Assembly: GCA_020725525.1 (NCBI GenBank)
Contig: DYEX01000158.1
Location: 62,001 to 126,000, forward strand
Direction of reading: 5' to 3'
DNA: 64,000 bases
From: Desulfovirgula sp.
GTDB lineage: Bacteria; Bacillota; Desulfotomaculia; Desulfotomaculales; Desulfovirgulaceae
Below, piece after piece: positions 44,313-52,548 of the stretch. The stretch's first letter is position 1; each line of letters starts with the position of its first letter. A program made the translations under genes and the position numbers. The notes under the pieces are model-generated. The model did not search any database. It was not told the DNA's origin and saw nothing but the letters and a program-made list of their open reading frames with translations.

Positions 44313-46463
44313 TTAACTTCCCCCCACATGTAAAATTAAATTGCCCCACTGGTCTACCCGTACGGACGTTCCGGGCCACACCAGGGTGGTGGTGTCGGAT
44401 TGCTCAATTACCGCCGGCCCCTTCAGGCTCATGTCCGGGTTCAGGTCCCGGCGGCGATAAACCGGTGTGGATAAAAAGCGATCATCAAAGTACACCGGGC
44501 GCTCTTCCAGCGGTTCGGGCGCTGCCCTTGAACCCTTCTTTTTTCCGGGGGTGGAAACGGGGGGGCGGGGCAGACTTCCCAGAGCCACCACCCGCAGGTT
44601 GACCACTTCTAAAGGGGCTTCCTCCCGGCAAAAACCGTATTCCTGCCGGTGAAGCAGGTGAAAGCTGCGCCGTAAAATGGCCAGGTCCTCCGCAGCCAGC
44701 TGACCGGCCGGCACTGGCAGGGTCAGGGTATAGGACTGGCCCCTGTAGCGCAAATCGGCCTGGCGGGAAATAATGATTCCGGATGGGGAAAATCCTTCCT
44801 GTTCCAGCTCCCGGCGACCCTTTTCCTCGAGGGGTGCGTAAAAGCCCATCAAATTTTCCGGCCCGGCGTCGCTTAAAGGCAGCAGTACCGTACGTACGTA
44901 ATCACGCCGCACATCGGCATGCAGCATGCCCAGGGCTGAGGTGACGCCGGGATAGCGGGGGATAAGCACATAGGGAATGTTTAACTCCCGGGCCAGCTCC
45001 ACAGCATGCAGGGGACCGGCCCCGCCGAAGGCCACCAGGGTAAAATCCCGGGGGTCGTGGCCCCGTTGTACCGAAACAACCCGCATGGCCCGGGCCATGG
45101 CTGCATTGACCACCCGGATCATACCTGCTGCCGCTTCTTCAATGGAAAGTCTTAAGGGGCGGGCAATCTTTTCCTCCAGGTATTGCCTGGCCAGCTGAGG
45201 CTGCAAAGAAAGTCCGGGATTCAAGCTCCGGCTGGGATTAATGCGGCCCAGCACCAGGTTGGCATCAGTGACGGTCGGTTCGGTTCCTCCCAGGCCGTAG
45301 CAGGCCGGGCCGGGATCGGCCCCGGCGCTGGCGGGTCCCACCCGCAGGGCTCCACCGCCGTCCACCCAGCCAATGCTGCCCCCGCCCGCCCCGATGGTGT
45401 GGATGTCCAGCATGGGCAGGCTCAACGGGTAGCCGCCAATTGTGCCTTCTGTGGTATGGCGAAGTTGTTCCCCTTTAATTAGACAAATGTCCATGCTGGT
45501 GCCACCCATATCGGCGGTGATCACATTGGGCCGGCCGGTCTGGCGGGCCAGGAGCAGGCCGGCTAAAACCCCGCCGGCGGGACCGGAAAGAACGGTGCGG
45601 GCACTCTCACGTATGGCCTGGTCGGCCGTGAGCATACCGCCGCTGGACTGCATGATGAACAATCCGGGTTGCCTTTTGCTTTGCCCCTCCGGGCCGGTGA
45701 TGTCCTTTAAACCTTCTTTCAGCCGGGCCACATATCCCGCTATCCGGGGTTGAACCAGGGCGTTGATGACGGTAGTACTGGTGCGTTCGTATTCCCGGAA
45801 TTCGGGCAGGATATCCGAAGAAATGGTTACCCGCGCATGGGGGTAAACACGGGCAATAATTTCCCGCACCCGTTCTTCGTGCCGGGGGTTGGCGTAGGAG
45901 TGCAGAAAGCTTACGGCAATGGAAAATACCCCGGCCCGGCGGATTTCTTCCACAATGGCCTCCACTTCCCCTTCATCCAGCGGTATGTAAACCTGACCGC
46001 TGGCCAGGATTCGTTCGGTGACCTCAAAGGTCAAACGGCGGGGGACAAGGGGGCGGGGTTTTACCGCCCAGAAATCGTAAAGGGCCGGCCGGTTTTGCCG
46101 CCCGATGAGCAAAATGTCCTTAAAGCCCCGGGTAACCAGAAGGGCCACCGGTGCACCCTTGCCTTCCAGGAGGGCGTTGGTGGCCACGGTGGTGCCGTGC
46201 AGGAGCATTCTTAATCCGGCAGGTTCCAGCCCGGCTGCGGCTGTTGCTCTGGCCAGACCATCCAGTACGGCCCGGGCCGGATCAGAGGGGGTGGAGGGTA
46301 CCTTGGAGATAAATATTTCTCCGGTGTCTTCCCGCAACAGGCAGATATCGGTAAATGTGCCCCCCGTATCCACGGCGGCCCGGTAGGGGGGAATGTTCTT
46401 ATCTCCGGATAGTACTTCCGGGGAGGGGCTTTGCTCTTTGGTAAACAATTTGTGACGTAACAT
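44313..46463 (-). CDS. Hydantoinase A / oxoprolinase-type ATPase subunit (HyuA)
   Basis: A 716-residue partner of HyuB with an ASKHA-type ATP-binding fold. 'RAAVDTGGTFTDICLL' (about 29-44), 'LHGTTVATNALLEGKGAP' (about 85-102), 'ITADMGGTSMDICLI' (about 297-311) and 'FGGAGPLHAVELA' (about 480-492) are family motifs. ATG 46463 is seven bases after AAGGAGT; a longer frame starts seven codons earlier without a ribosome site. It follows the alpha/beta hydrolase gene by 17 bases and precedes hyuB with no gap. Confidence 0.92.
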   Translation of the reverse strand: MLRHKLFTKEQSPSPEVLSGDKNIPPYRAAVDTGGTFTDICLLREDTGEIFISKVPSTPSDPARAVLDGLARATAAAGLEPAGLRMLLHGTTVATNALLEGKGAPVALLVTRGFKDILLIGRQNRPALYDFWAVKPRPLVPRRLTFEVTERILASGQVYIPLDEGEVEAIVEEIRRAGVFSIAVSFLHSYANPRHEERVREIIARVYPHARVTISSDILPEFREYERTSTTVINALVQPRIAGYVARLKEGLKDITGPEGQSKRQPGLFIMQSSGGMLTADQAIRESARTVLSGPAGGVLAGLLLARQTGRPNVITADMGGTSMDICLIKGEQLRHTTEGTIGGYPLSLPMLDIHTIGAGGGSIGWVDGGGALRVGPASAGADPGPACYGLGGTEPTVTDANLVLGRINPSRSLNPGLSLQPQLARQYLEEKIARPLRLSIEEAAAGMIRVVNAAMARAMRVVSVQRGHDPRDFTLVAFGGAGPLHAVELARELNIPYVLIPRYPGVTSALGMLHADVRRDYVRTVLLPLSDAGPENLMGFYAPLEEKGRRELEQEGFSPSGIIISRQADLRYRGQSYTLTLPVPAGQLAAEDLAILRRSFHLLHRQEYGFCREEAPLEVVNLRVVALGSLPRPPVSTPGKKKGSRAAPEPLEERPVYFDDRFLSTPVYRRRDLNPDMSLKGPAVIEQSDTTTLVWPGTSVRVDQWGNLILHVGGS

Positions 46464-46480
46464 GTGGACACTCCTTGCCA

Positions 46481-47260
46481 TCAAGGGGTCGGTTGTTTAA
46501 AATGCCTGTCCAGCCAGTCAAAAAGGGCCTTCCAGACCTGTGCATAATGTTTAGTAAACTGGTGATCCCCTTCTTCAATCCAGACCAGTTTCCGGGGTTC
46601 CCCGGCTGCGTCAAAGATGAGCCGGGCGTCATCGGGCGGAACGACGCTGTCCCGGGTGCCGTGAATGATTAAAAGGGGCCGGGGAGCCAGGCGGGCCGCA
46701 TCTCCTGGAACATCATAGAGCGCCAGGTCCTGAAAAAAAACTTTCTTCAAGAAAATGATGCCGCCTTCTCCGGCAATGGCCACCATTTCTTCCGGGCCGT
46801 CAATGGGCTCGTCGGTAAATGAGGCAAAAAGATCCAGTAATCTGGCCGGTGCAGCCCAGGTGCACACCCCGGCCACTCTGGGATCCCGGGCTCCCTGGCA
46901 GATGACCGTGGAACCGCCGAAACTGCGCCCTACGGTGACCACCCGCTTATACCCCTGTTTGAGCACCCAGTCCACGGCGCAGGTAAGGTCGTCGATCTGT
47001 CCCGAGAGGGTAATGTCTGCGAAATCCCCCTCGCTTTCACCATTTCCGGAAAAATCAAAGACCAGGGTGGACCAGCCCCGCCGGCCCAGTTCGGCACCCA
47101 GCTCCAGGGCCCGCCCACCTCCTTCTTTACTGCCCGTGAAGCCGTGACAGTTAATGATGATGTCTTCAGTTTCCTGGGGAGTGCCGTATAACAGGCCGGC
47201 CAGGGTTAACCCCCGGGAGTTACTAAAAGTAACCTTTTGCCAGGTATACTTGTCGGCCAT
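46481..47260 (-). CDS. Alpha/beta hydrolase (prolyl-oligopeptidase/esterase type)
   Basis: A 259-residue hydrolase. The triad can be placed: Ser in 'VGRSFGGST' near 105, Asp in 'IIHGTRDSVVP' near 205, His in 'EEGDHQFTKHY' near 238. The oxyanion region 'INCHGFTGSKEGG' is near 35-47. ATG 47260 follows CAGGTGATT; a further upstream frame overlaps the neighbouring gene region. It could hydrolyse an ester or acyl-CoA intermediate of the pathway coded by the surrounding operon; the substrate is unknown. Confidence 0.88.
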   Translation of the reverse strand: MADKYTWQKVTFSNSRGLTLAGLLYGTPQETEDIIINCHGFTGSKEGGGRALELGAELGRRGWSTLVFDFSGNGESEGDFADITLSGQIDDLTCAVDWVLKQGYKRVVTVGRSFGGSTVICQGARDPRVAGVCTWAAPARLLDLFASFTDEPIDGPEEMVAIAGEGGIIFLKKVFFQDLALYDVPGDAARLAPRPLLIIHGTRDSVVPPDDARLIFDAAGEPRKLVWIEEGDHQFTKHYAQVWKALFDWLDRHFKQPTP

Positions 47261-47354
47261 AATCACCTGTCCTTTCTTGAAGCAAGCCGTAGTGCTGTCC
47301 GGCGCGGAGCAGTGGAGTGAGCGGGGACCTGTGCACCGGCCATTTTGTTGCATC

Positions 47355-49460
47355 TCACTCGATGGTGATACGTGCATCTACCGCCACCGCTCCTTGCGGA
47401 CCAGCTAAAAGGGGGTTGATGTCCATTTCCATAATTTCGGGCCATTGGGTGACCAGCTGGCCCAGGCGCAAAAGGCATTCCACCAGGGCTTCCATGTCTG
47501 CCGGCAGCTGTCCCCGATAGCCCTGGAGCAAGCGGTAGGACCTGGTTTCCCTGATCATGGCTAAAGCCTGGTCCCGGTCGACGGGGGCGATGGCAAAGGA
47601 GACATCCCGGAAGAGTTCCGTATAGATGCCTCCCAGGCCAAAGACCAGTACCGGTCCAAAGGAGGGATCCCGCTTGCTGCCCAGAATTACCTCCACACCA
47701 CCGGGTCTATAGGGCTGGATGAGCACGCCTTTAATGGCCGCGTGGGGTGCCCGGGCGGAAACGGTATCTACGATTTGAGCATAAGCCTCTGCTACCGCCT
47801 GGGCGCCTGTCAAATTTACCTTTACTCCACCCACGTCTGATTTATGGGAGATCTGCGGGCTGACAATTTTCATTACTACCGGGTAGCCCAGGGCTCCGGC
47901 TATTTTTACGGCTTCCTCAGCGCTTTGCGCCACCCGGGAGGGCAGCACCGGAATGCCGCACGCCCGTATAATTTCCAGGGCCTCCTCGTTTATAGTCTTA
48001 TGTCCTGCCTGCCTGGCTTTATCCAGTATGGCACCGATTTGATCCATTTGCATGTCAGAAAAGAGCGGTGGGGAAGGAGAAGTCTGGTTTTTAATTGCGT
48101 GCAGGTAACGGTATAAAGCCGCTAAAGAGGCCATGGCCCGCTCTGGCGATGGGTAGACCACCACCCGGTTTTCTTTCTCCAGCCTGGCAGCCAGTTCCCG
48201 GCGGTACCCGCCAAAAATCCACAGGGCCAGGGGCTTGTCCGGGTACCGGGCAGCTATCCCGTTAATGATTGGGGAAATGTCCAGCCGCGGGTCTTCTTCC
48301 GGGTCCAGATAAGCCGGACTGATAACCAGGACGGCATCCACCCCCGGGTCGTCCAGTACCGCATCCAGGGTCAGTTCCAGGACTTCCAGGTACCCTCTGG
48401 CCATCCCTGCCGGCCAGATATCCGCCGGGTTATTTACTTCCATCCAGCCGGGGAAAACTGCGGCCAGTTTTTGCCGGGTTTTTTCGCTGAACTGTGCCAC
48501 TTCCAGTTTGCAGTTACTGCAGGCATCCACGGCCATAATGCCCGCCCCTCCGCTGATGGTCACCACGGCCACCCGCCGCCCGGGCATGGAGGAATAGGTC
48601 AGGAAGGTTTTGTTCAAATAGCGCATTTCCTCCACATCCCGTACTCTGATTATGCCACATTGTTTAAAGGCGGCGCTGAAGACGTTATCATCTCCGGCTA
48701 AAGAACCGCTGTGAGAACTGGCAGCCCGGGCACCCGATTCGCTGCAACCGGTTTTCAGGCAAAGCACGGGTTTAACCCTGCTTACCCGGCGGGCCACTTC
48801 CATGAACCGGCGGCCGTTTTTAAGCCCTTCCATGTGTAGATTAATTACCTTCACCTGGGGTTGTTGTCCCAGGTAGGCCAGGGTTTCGGTAAAATCCACA
48901 TCGGCTGCGTTACCGATATCTACCCCTAAACCAATGCCGCCGGTGAAGTCTGCCGCACCCACTAAAAAAATACCCGACTGGCAGATCATGGCCGTATCGG
49001 CCTTTTGCCGCAGGAAACCAATGAAAGAAGTATTCAAGTTTTCATAAAGGTTTACGACACCGATGGTATTGGGTCCGACAATGCGTGTTCTATTATCACG
49101 TACTGTTTCCAGCAATTCCTGTTGCATTTGTTTTCCCCATTCGTCGGCGTCGGCAAAACCCTGGGTAATTATGATTATGGCTTTAATGCCTTTGGCCGTA
49201 CATTCCCTGACCACATCCGGTACAGCCGTGCGGGGGGTGGAGATTACGGCCAGGTCGGGTGTTTCGGGGATTTCGCTGACCGTGCGGTAAACCGGTAGGC
49301 CTAATATGGTCCCTCCCCTGGGGTTAACGGGATAAATGCGCCCCCGGTAGCCGCCGGCCAGGACCTGCTCCAGTATGTTATAGGCCTGCAGGCCCGTTTT
49401 GGTAGAAACGCCGATGAGAGCTACAGATCGGGGGTGAAAGAAGGGGATGAGGCTTTCCAT
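47355..49460 (-). CDS. ADP-forming acyl-CoA synthetase (acetate--CoA ligase family), alpha-beta fusion
   Basis: A 701-residue fusion. Residues about 1-130 are a CoA-binding Rossmann domain ('FFHPRSVALIGVSTKTG'), about 140-450 the succinyl-CoA-ligase-like part with the phosphorylated His region 'ASSHSGSLAGDD' near 255, and about 480-700 an ATP-grasp domain ('VVMKIVSPQISHKSDVGGV' near 545). Such enzymes interconvert acyl-CoA plus ADP plus phosphate with acid, CoA and ATP, saving or spending energy in anaerobes. ATG 49460 follows AAAGGAGGAATTT. It is the first gene of the minus-strand operon leading to hyuAB. Confidence 0.93.
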   Translation of the reverse strand: MESLIPFFHPRSVALIGVSTKTGLQAYNILEQVLAGGYRGRIYPVNPRGGTILGLPVYRTVSEIPETPDLAVISTPRTAVPDVVRECTAKGIKAIIIITQGFADADEWGKQMQQELLETVRDNRTRIVGPNTIGVVNLYENLNTSFIGFLRQKADTAMICQSGIFLVGAADFTGGIGLGVDIGNAADVDFTETLAYLGQQPQVKVINLHMEGLKNGRRFMEVARRVSRVKPVLCLKTGCSESGARAASSHSGSLAGDDNVFSAAFKQCGIIRVRDVEEMRYLNKTFLTYSSMPGRRVAVVTISGGAGIMAVDACSNCKLEVAQFSEKTRQKLAAVFPGWMEVNNPADIWPAGMARGYLEVLELTLDAVLDDPGVDAVLVISPAYLDPEEDPRLDISPIINGIAARYPDKPLALWIFGGYRRELAARLEKENRVVVYPSPERAMASLAALYRYLHAIKNQTSPSPPLFSDMQMDQIGAILDKARQAGHKTINEEALEIIRACGIPVLPSRVAQSAEEAVKIAGALGYPVVMKIVSPQISHKSDVGGVKVNLTGAQAVAEAYAQIVDTVSARAPHAAIKGVLIQPYRPGGVEVILGSKRDPSFGPVLVFGLGGIYTELFRDVSFAIAPVDRDQALAMIRETRSYRLLQGYRGQLPADMEALVECLLRLGQLVTQWPEIMEMDINPLLAGPQGAVAVDARITIE

Positions 49461-49536
49461 AATTTATAAAATTCCTCCTTTGTCCGGGCTGCGGCTATTT
49501 CAACTAATCTAAATCTTACCACAATAATCACTGTCC

Positions 49537-49545
49537 TGGTATAAT
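49537..49545 (+). promoter_or_regulatory. Extended -10 promoter for the CoA transferase gene
   Basis: TGGTATAAT, identical to the element ahead of spoIIIE copy 1. The -35 region at 17 bases (TACCAC) is poor. The start codon is 33 bases downstream. It lies in the 117-base divergent gap with the acyl-CoA synthetase gene. Confidence 0.6.
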
Positions 49546-49577
49546 TTTTGTAAAACAATGCCGGGAGGCGAGAACTG

Positions 49578-50744
49578 TTGTACCGGACTCTGGAAACTAT
49601 GAAGGTTCTGGATTTAACGCGGCTGTTGCCCGGTCCCTATGCCACCATGATCCTGGCTGACCTGGGTGCCGAGGTGCTGAAGATCGAGGATCCGGGTGCG
49701 GGAGACTACATGCGGGAAATGGGGCCCCGGTTGGGGCAGGAGAGCGTCTGGTTTCACGCCGTCAACCGCAATAAGAAGTCCATGCGCTTAAACCTTAAAG
49801 CACCACAGGGGCGGGAAATATTCCTGCGTTTGGTACGGGAATTTAACGTGTTGATCGAGAGCTTTAGACCGGGGGTAATGGAGCGCCTGGGCTTGGGTTA
49901 CGAAATTTTATCTTCCGAGAACCCCCGGCTGGTTTACTGCGCCTTAAGCGGTTACGGTCAGGATGGTCCTTACAGCCGGCGCCCGGGCCATGACATCAAC
50001 TATATGGCCGTTGCCGGTGCCCTCGGTTTAACCGGCCACCGGGATGGCCCGCCCGTCCTGCCTGGCGTGCAGGTGGCCGACCTGAGCGGTGGGCTGATGG
50101 CGGTGGTGGGCATCCTGGCGGCCTACGTAAAAAGCCTTATGACCGGCCGTGGCGTTTACGTAGATGTATCTTTAACGGACACGGTGGTATCGTGGATGAC
50201 CCTGTACCTCACCCAGTACCTGGCGGGGGCCGGTGAGCCCCACCGCGGCACGGAAGAACTGAACGGGGGCCGGGCCTGTTACAACATCTACGCCACCAGG
50301 GACGGTTGCTATGTCAGTGTGGGCAATCTTGAAGCCAGGTTCTGGGAGACTTTTTGTAGCGTTGCCGGGCGGCCGGACCTGCTGCCCCTGCAGCACAGGG
50401 AGGACGACGAGGCACGGCAGGCGGTGCAGGAGTTTTTTAGCAGTAAAACCCGCGCTGAAATCATGGAACTATTTGGTACAGTTGACACCTGTATCGAGCC
50501 CGTTCTGGATGTTAGCGAGGTGCCGGAGCATCCCCAGATTAAGGCCAGGAATTTATTTATGGAGCTTCCCACCAGGGAAGGGAGCATAACCACGGTTGCC
50601 CAGCCCCTCAAGTTGCGGGGCGTGGAGGTAAAAGCCGATTTTCCTGCCCCGGGGGCGGGGGAGCATACTGCCGAAGTCATGCGCCGTCTGGGTTACCGGG
50701 ATGCGGAGATTGAGGCTTTGATGGCCGCAGGGGTAGTGGGGTAG
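49578..50744 (+). CDS. CaiB/BaiF family CoA transferase
   Basis: A 388-residue type III CoA transferase, which moves CoA between carboxylic acids. Motifs: 'VLDLTRLLPGPYATMILADLGAEVLKIE' region (10-37), 'NRNKKSMRLNLK' near 64-75, and 'RPGHDINYMAVAGALGLTG' near 138-156, where the Asp of 'HDINY' is the usual catalytic residue. TTG 49578 follows GGGAGGCGAG. It is divergent from the ADP-forming acyl-CoA synthetase and HyuAB, and is likely part of the same metabolic theme. Confidence 0.93.
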   Translation: MYRTLETMKVLDLTRLLPGPYATMILADLGAEVLKIEDPGAGDYMREMGPRLGQESVWFHAVNRNKKSMRLNLKAPQGREIFLRLVREFNVLIESFRPGVMERLGLGYEILSSENPRLVYCALSGYGQDGPYSRRPGHDINYMAVAGALGLTGHRDGPPVLPGVQVADLSGGLMAVVGILAAYVKSLMTGRGVYVDVSLTDTVVSWMTLYLTQYLAGAGEPHRGTEELNGGRACYNIYATRDGCYVSVGNLEARFWETFCSVAGRPDLLPLQHREDDEARQAVQEFFSSKTRAEIMELFGTVDTCIEPVLDVSEVPEHPQIKARNLFMELPTREGSITTVAQPLKLRGVEVKADFPAPGAGEHTAEVMRRLGYRDAEIEALMAAGVVG

Positions 50745-50774
50745 AAAATGGCACTGCTTTGCGAGGGGTGACCT

Positions 50775-52022
50775 TTGGAAAAAGGTGGTGAAAATGTGGT
50801 CCATACCATGCTGAGGTTCGGTAAAGGATGGCATGAGTTGGGGCCCATAAGGCCTCCCAGTGAAGGAAAGGATCGCTCACTGCTCATTCGCGTCACCAGA
50901 AACTGTCCCTGGAACCGCTGTGAGTTCTGCCGCACCTACAAGAACAAAACCTATAGCCTGCGGAACGTTGAAGAGATTAAAGCCGACATTGATACGGTTA
51001 AAGCGCTGGCGGGGGAAATCAAGGCTACTTCCTGGCGGCTTGGTTTCCGGGGCGCCCTCAGGCAGGAAGTGGTCACCACCTTCATCAACGAAAACCCCGC
51101 ACTCTACAGCAGGGCTTACAACGATCCCGGAACTGTGGAGCGGCGGTTGGAGAGCCTGGCCAATGTTGTCCACTGGCTTTCCTCCGGGGCCAGGACCGTG
51201 TTTCTTCAGGATGCCAATGCACCGCAGATCAGGACAGATGACCTGGTGGAAATTTTACATTATTTAAAGGAAAATTTTTCTACCATTGAACGCATAACCT
51301 CTTACGCCAGATCAAAGACCATTGCCCGAAAGTCGCTGGGAGATTTGCAGCGGCTGCATGAAGCCGGTCTTTCCCGGTTGCACATTGGACTTGAATCGGG
51401 CTGCGACGAGGTGCTGGCCTATATTAAAAAAGGCACGACGGCGGCCGAACATATTATTGCCGGTAAAAAAACCAGGGAAGCCGGGATAACCTTAAGCGAG
51501 TATTATATGCCCGGCCTGGGTGGAAAGAAGTGGTCAAAGAAACATGCCCTTGAATCCGCCCGGGTTTTAAATGAAATTGACCCGGATTTCATCCGCCTGA
51601 GAACCCTCGTTCCCCGCCGGGGCACCCCCCTTTATGACAGGATACAGGCCGGGGAATTTGAACCGCTCACGGAAGATGAAGTGGTGGAAGAAATTGCCCT
51701 GTTTGTGGAGCATCTGGACTGCTCCGCCTACCTGACCAGCGATCAAATGTGCAACCTCTTGTGGGAAGTAGAAGGACAGCTACCCCAGGACAAACCGGCG
51801 ATTTTAAAAACCATTAATGACTACCTGCGAAAACCCCTGCATGAAAGGCTGAAGTTGCAGCTGGAACGCCGCCTGTCGTCTTATTTGTTCATCGCCGGCC
51901 ATTTAAACCAGGGCCTGGCTGCCGGTGTGGAGGCGGCATGGGACGCCGTTAATAGGGGTAGTTCCGACGCACCGGCAAAGGTGCAAAAGGTACTGGATAC
52001 CATTAAGCCGGCTTTTATTTAA
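50775..52022 (+). CDS. Radical SAM protein with CX4CX2C cluster motif
   Basis: A 415-residue radical SAM enzyme. The cluster motif is in 'RNCPWNRCEFCRTYKNKTY' (about 42-60): the cysteines are spaced CX4CX2C, whereas the common motif is CX3CX2C. 'LHIGLESGCDEVLAYIKKG' near 196-214 and 'EYYMPGLGG' near 237-245 are typical of the SAM-binding barrel. Start is TTG 50775 behind GAGGGGTGA, or GTG 50796 behind AAGGTGGTG. Substrate unknown. It follows the CoA transferase by 30 bases. B12 binding is not evident. Confidence 0.87.
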   Translation: MEKGGENVVHTMLRFGKGWHELGPIRPPSEGKDRSLLIRVTRNCPWNRCEFCRTYKNKTYSLRNVEEIKADIDTVKALAGEIKATSWRLGFRGALRQEVVTTFINENPALYSRAYNDPGTVERRLESLANVVHWLSSGARTVFLQDANAPQIRTDDLVEILHYLKENFSTIERITSYARSKTIARKSLGDLQRLHEAGLSRLHIGLESGCDEVLAYIKKGTTAAEHIIAGKKTREAGITLSEYYMPGLGGKKWSKKHALESARVLNEIDPDFIRLRTLVPRRGTPLYDRIQAGEFEPLTEDEVVEEIALFVEHLDCSAYLTSDQMCNLLWEVEGQLPQDKPAILKTINDYLRKPLHERLKLQLERRLSSYLFIAGHLNQGLAAGVEAAWDAVNRGSSDAPAKVQKVLDTIKPAFI

Positions 52023-52047
52023 ACCTCAAAAAAGACAGCCAGACCCC

Positions 52048-52076
52048 TTGCATTTCCGGATTTTTTCTTTTATAAT
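52048..52076 (+). promoter_or_regulatory. Promoter of the T-box leader
   Basis: TTGCAT (52048-52053), 17-base spacer, TATAAT (52071-52076), directly before the T-box leader of the aroF-pheA unit. Confidence 0.75.
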
Positions 52077-52082
52077 AGGGCT

Positions 52083-52392
52083 TAAATTTAACATCCCTAA
52101 AGTCGATGAAGGGGAAAAGTAGGCCGGACACAGTTCTCCCAGGGAGAAGGCGCCGGCGACTGGAAGCGCCTTTAGAACATGACCGGTTGAAGTTCTCCCC
52201 GGAGATGCAGGCTGAAACCCGCTGAAGCGGGCAAGTAGGCTGGGCCGTGGTCTTCCCACGTTACCGGGAAGGGGGTATCGGAAGAATATTCCCGTACCCT
52301 GTTGAGGTGGGCCGTTTTTACGGTCAAGTAGGGTGGTAACGCGGAAAGCAGTATGCTTCTCGTCCCTAAAGGTGCGAGAAGCTTTTATTTTT
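52083..52392 (+). promoter_or_regulatory. T-box riboswitch, complete (probably Phe)
   Basis: Stem I runs from about 52104 to 52205: GGGGA (52111-52115) pairs with TCCCC, and the specifier loop has AGTA (52118-52121) opposite GAA (52189-52191), as in T-box loop E motifs. The triplet after GAA-G is TTC (52193-52195), a phenylalanine codon. The T-box sequence AGGGTGGTAACGCGG (52330-52344) has A where GGTACCGCG is usual. A terminator follows: GCTTCTCG (52355-52362) / CGAGAAGC (52375-52382) then TTTTATTTTT. Uncharged tRNA-Phe would favour read-through into the second module. Confidence 0.85.
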
Positions 52393-52399
52393 CCCGTTG

Positions 52400-52522
52400 C
52401 TGCAGGGGGTGTTTTTCCCGTACCCTGATCGAGGGGGCCGGGTTTTTCCGGCCAATTGGGGTGGTACCGCGGAAGCCCGCCGCTTTCGTCCCCAGGGATG
52501 AAAGCGGCGGGCTTTTATTTTT
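52400..52522 (+). promoter_or_regulatory. Second T-box antiterminator/terminator module without Stem I
   Basis: The stretch from TTCCCGTACCCTG (52414) to the terminator repeats the downstream half of the first T-box. The T-box sequence is TGGGGTGGTACCGCGG (52457-52472), closer to consensus than the first. The terminator has a 13-pair stem GCCCGCCGCTTTC (52475-52487) / GAAAGCGGCGGGC (52500-52512) followed by TTTTATTTTT. There is no room for a second Stem I, so both platforms must answer to one specifier, or this one acts on its own. Confidence 0.85.
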
Positions 52523-52548
52523 AAAATCATGAATGGAGGGATTAATAA

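Noticed and set aside
43305-44333. Open frame of 342 codons on the plus strand opposite hyuB
   Set aside because: The antisense strand of HyuB explains it; composition is of the shadow type and no start signal is present.
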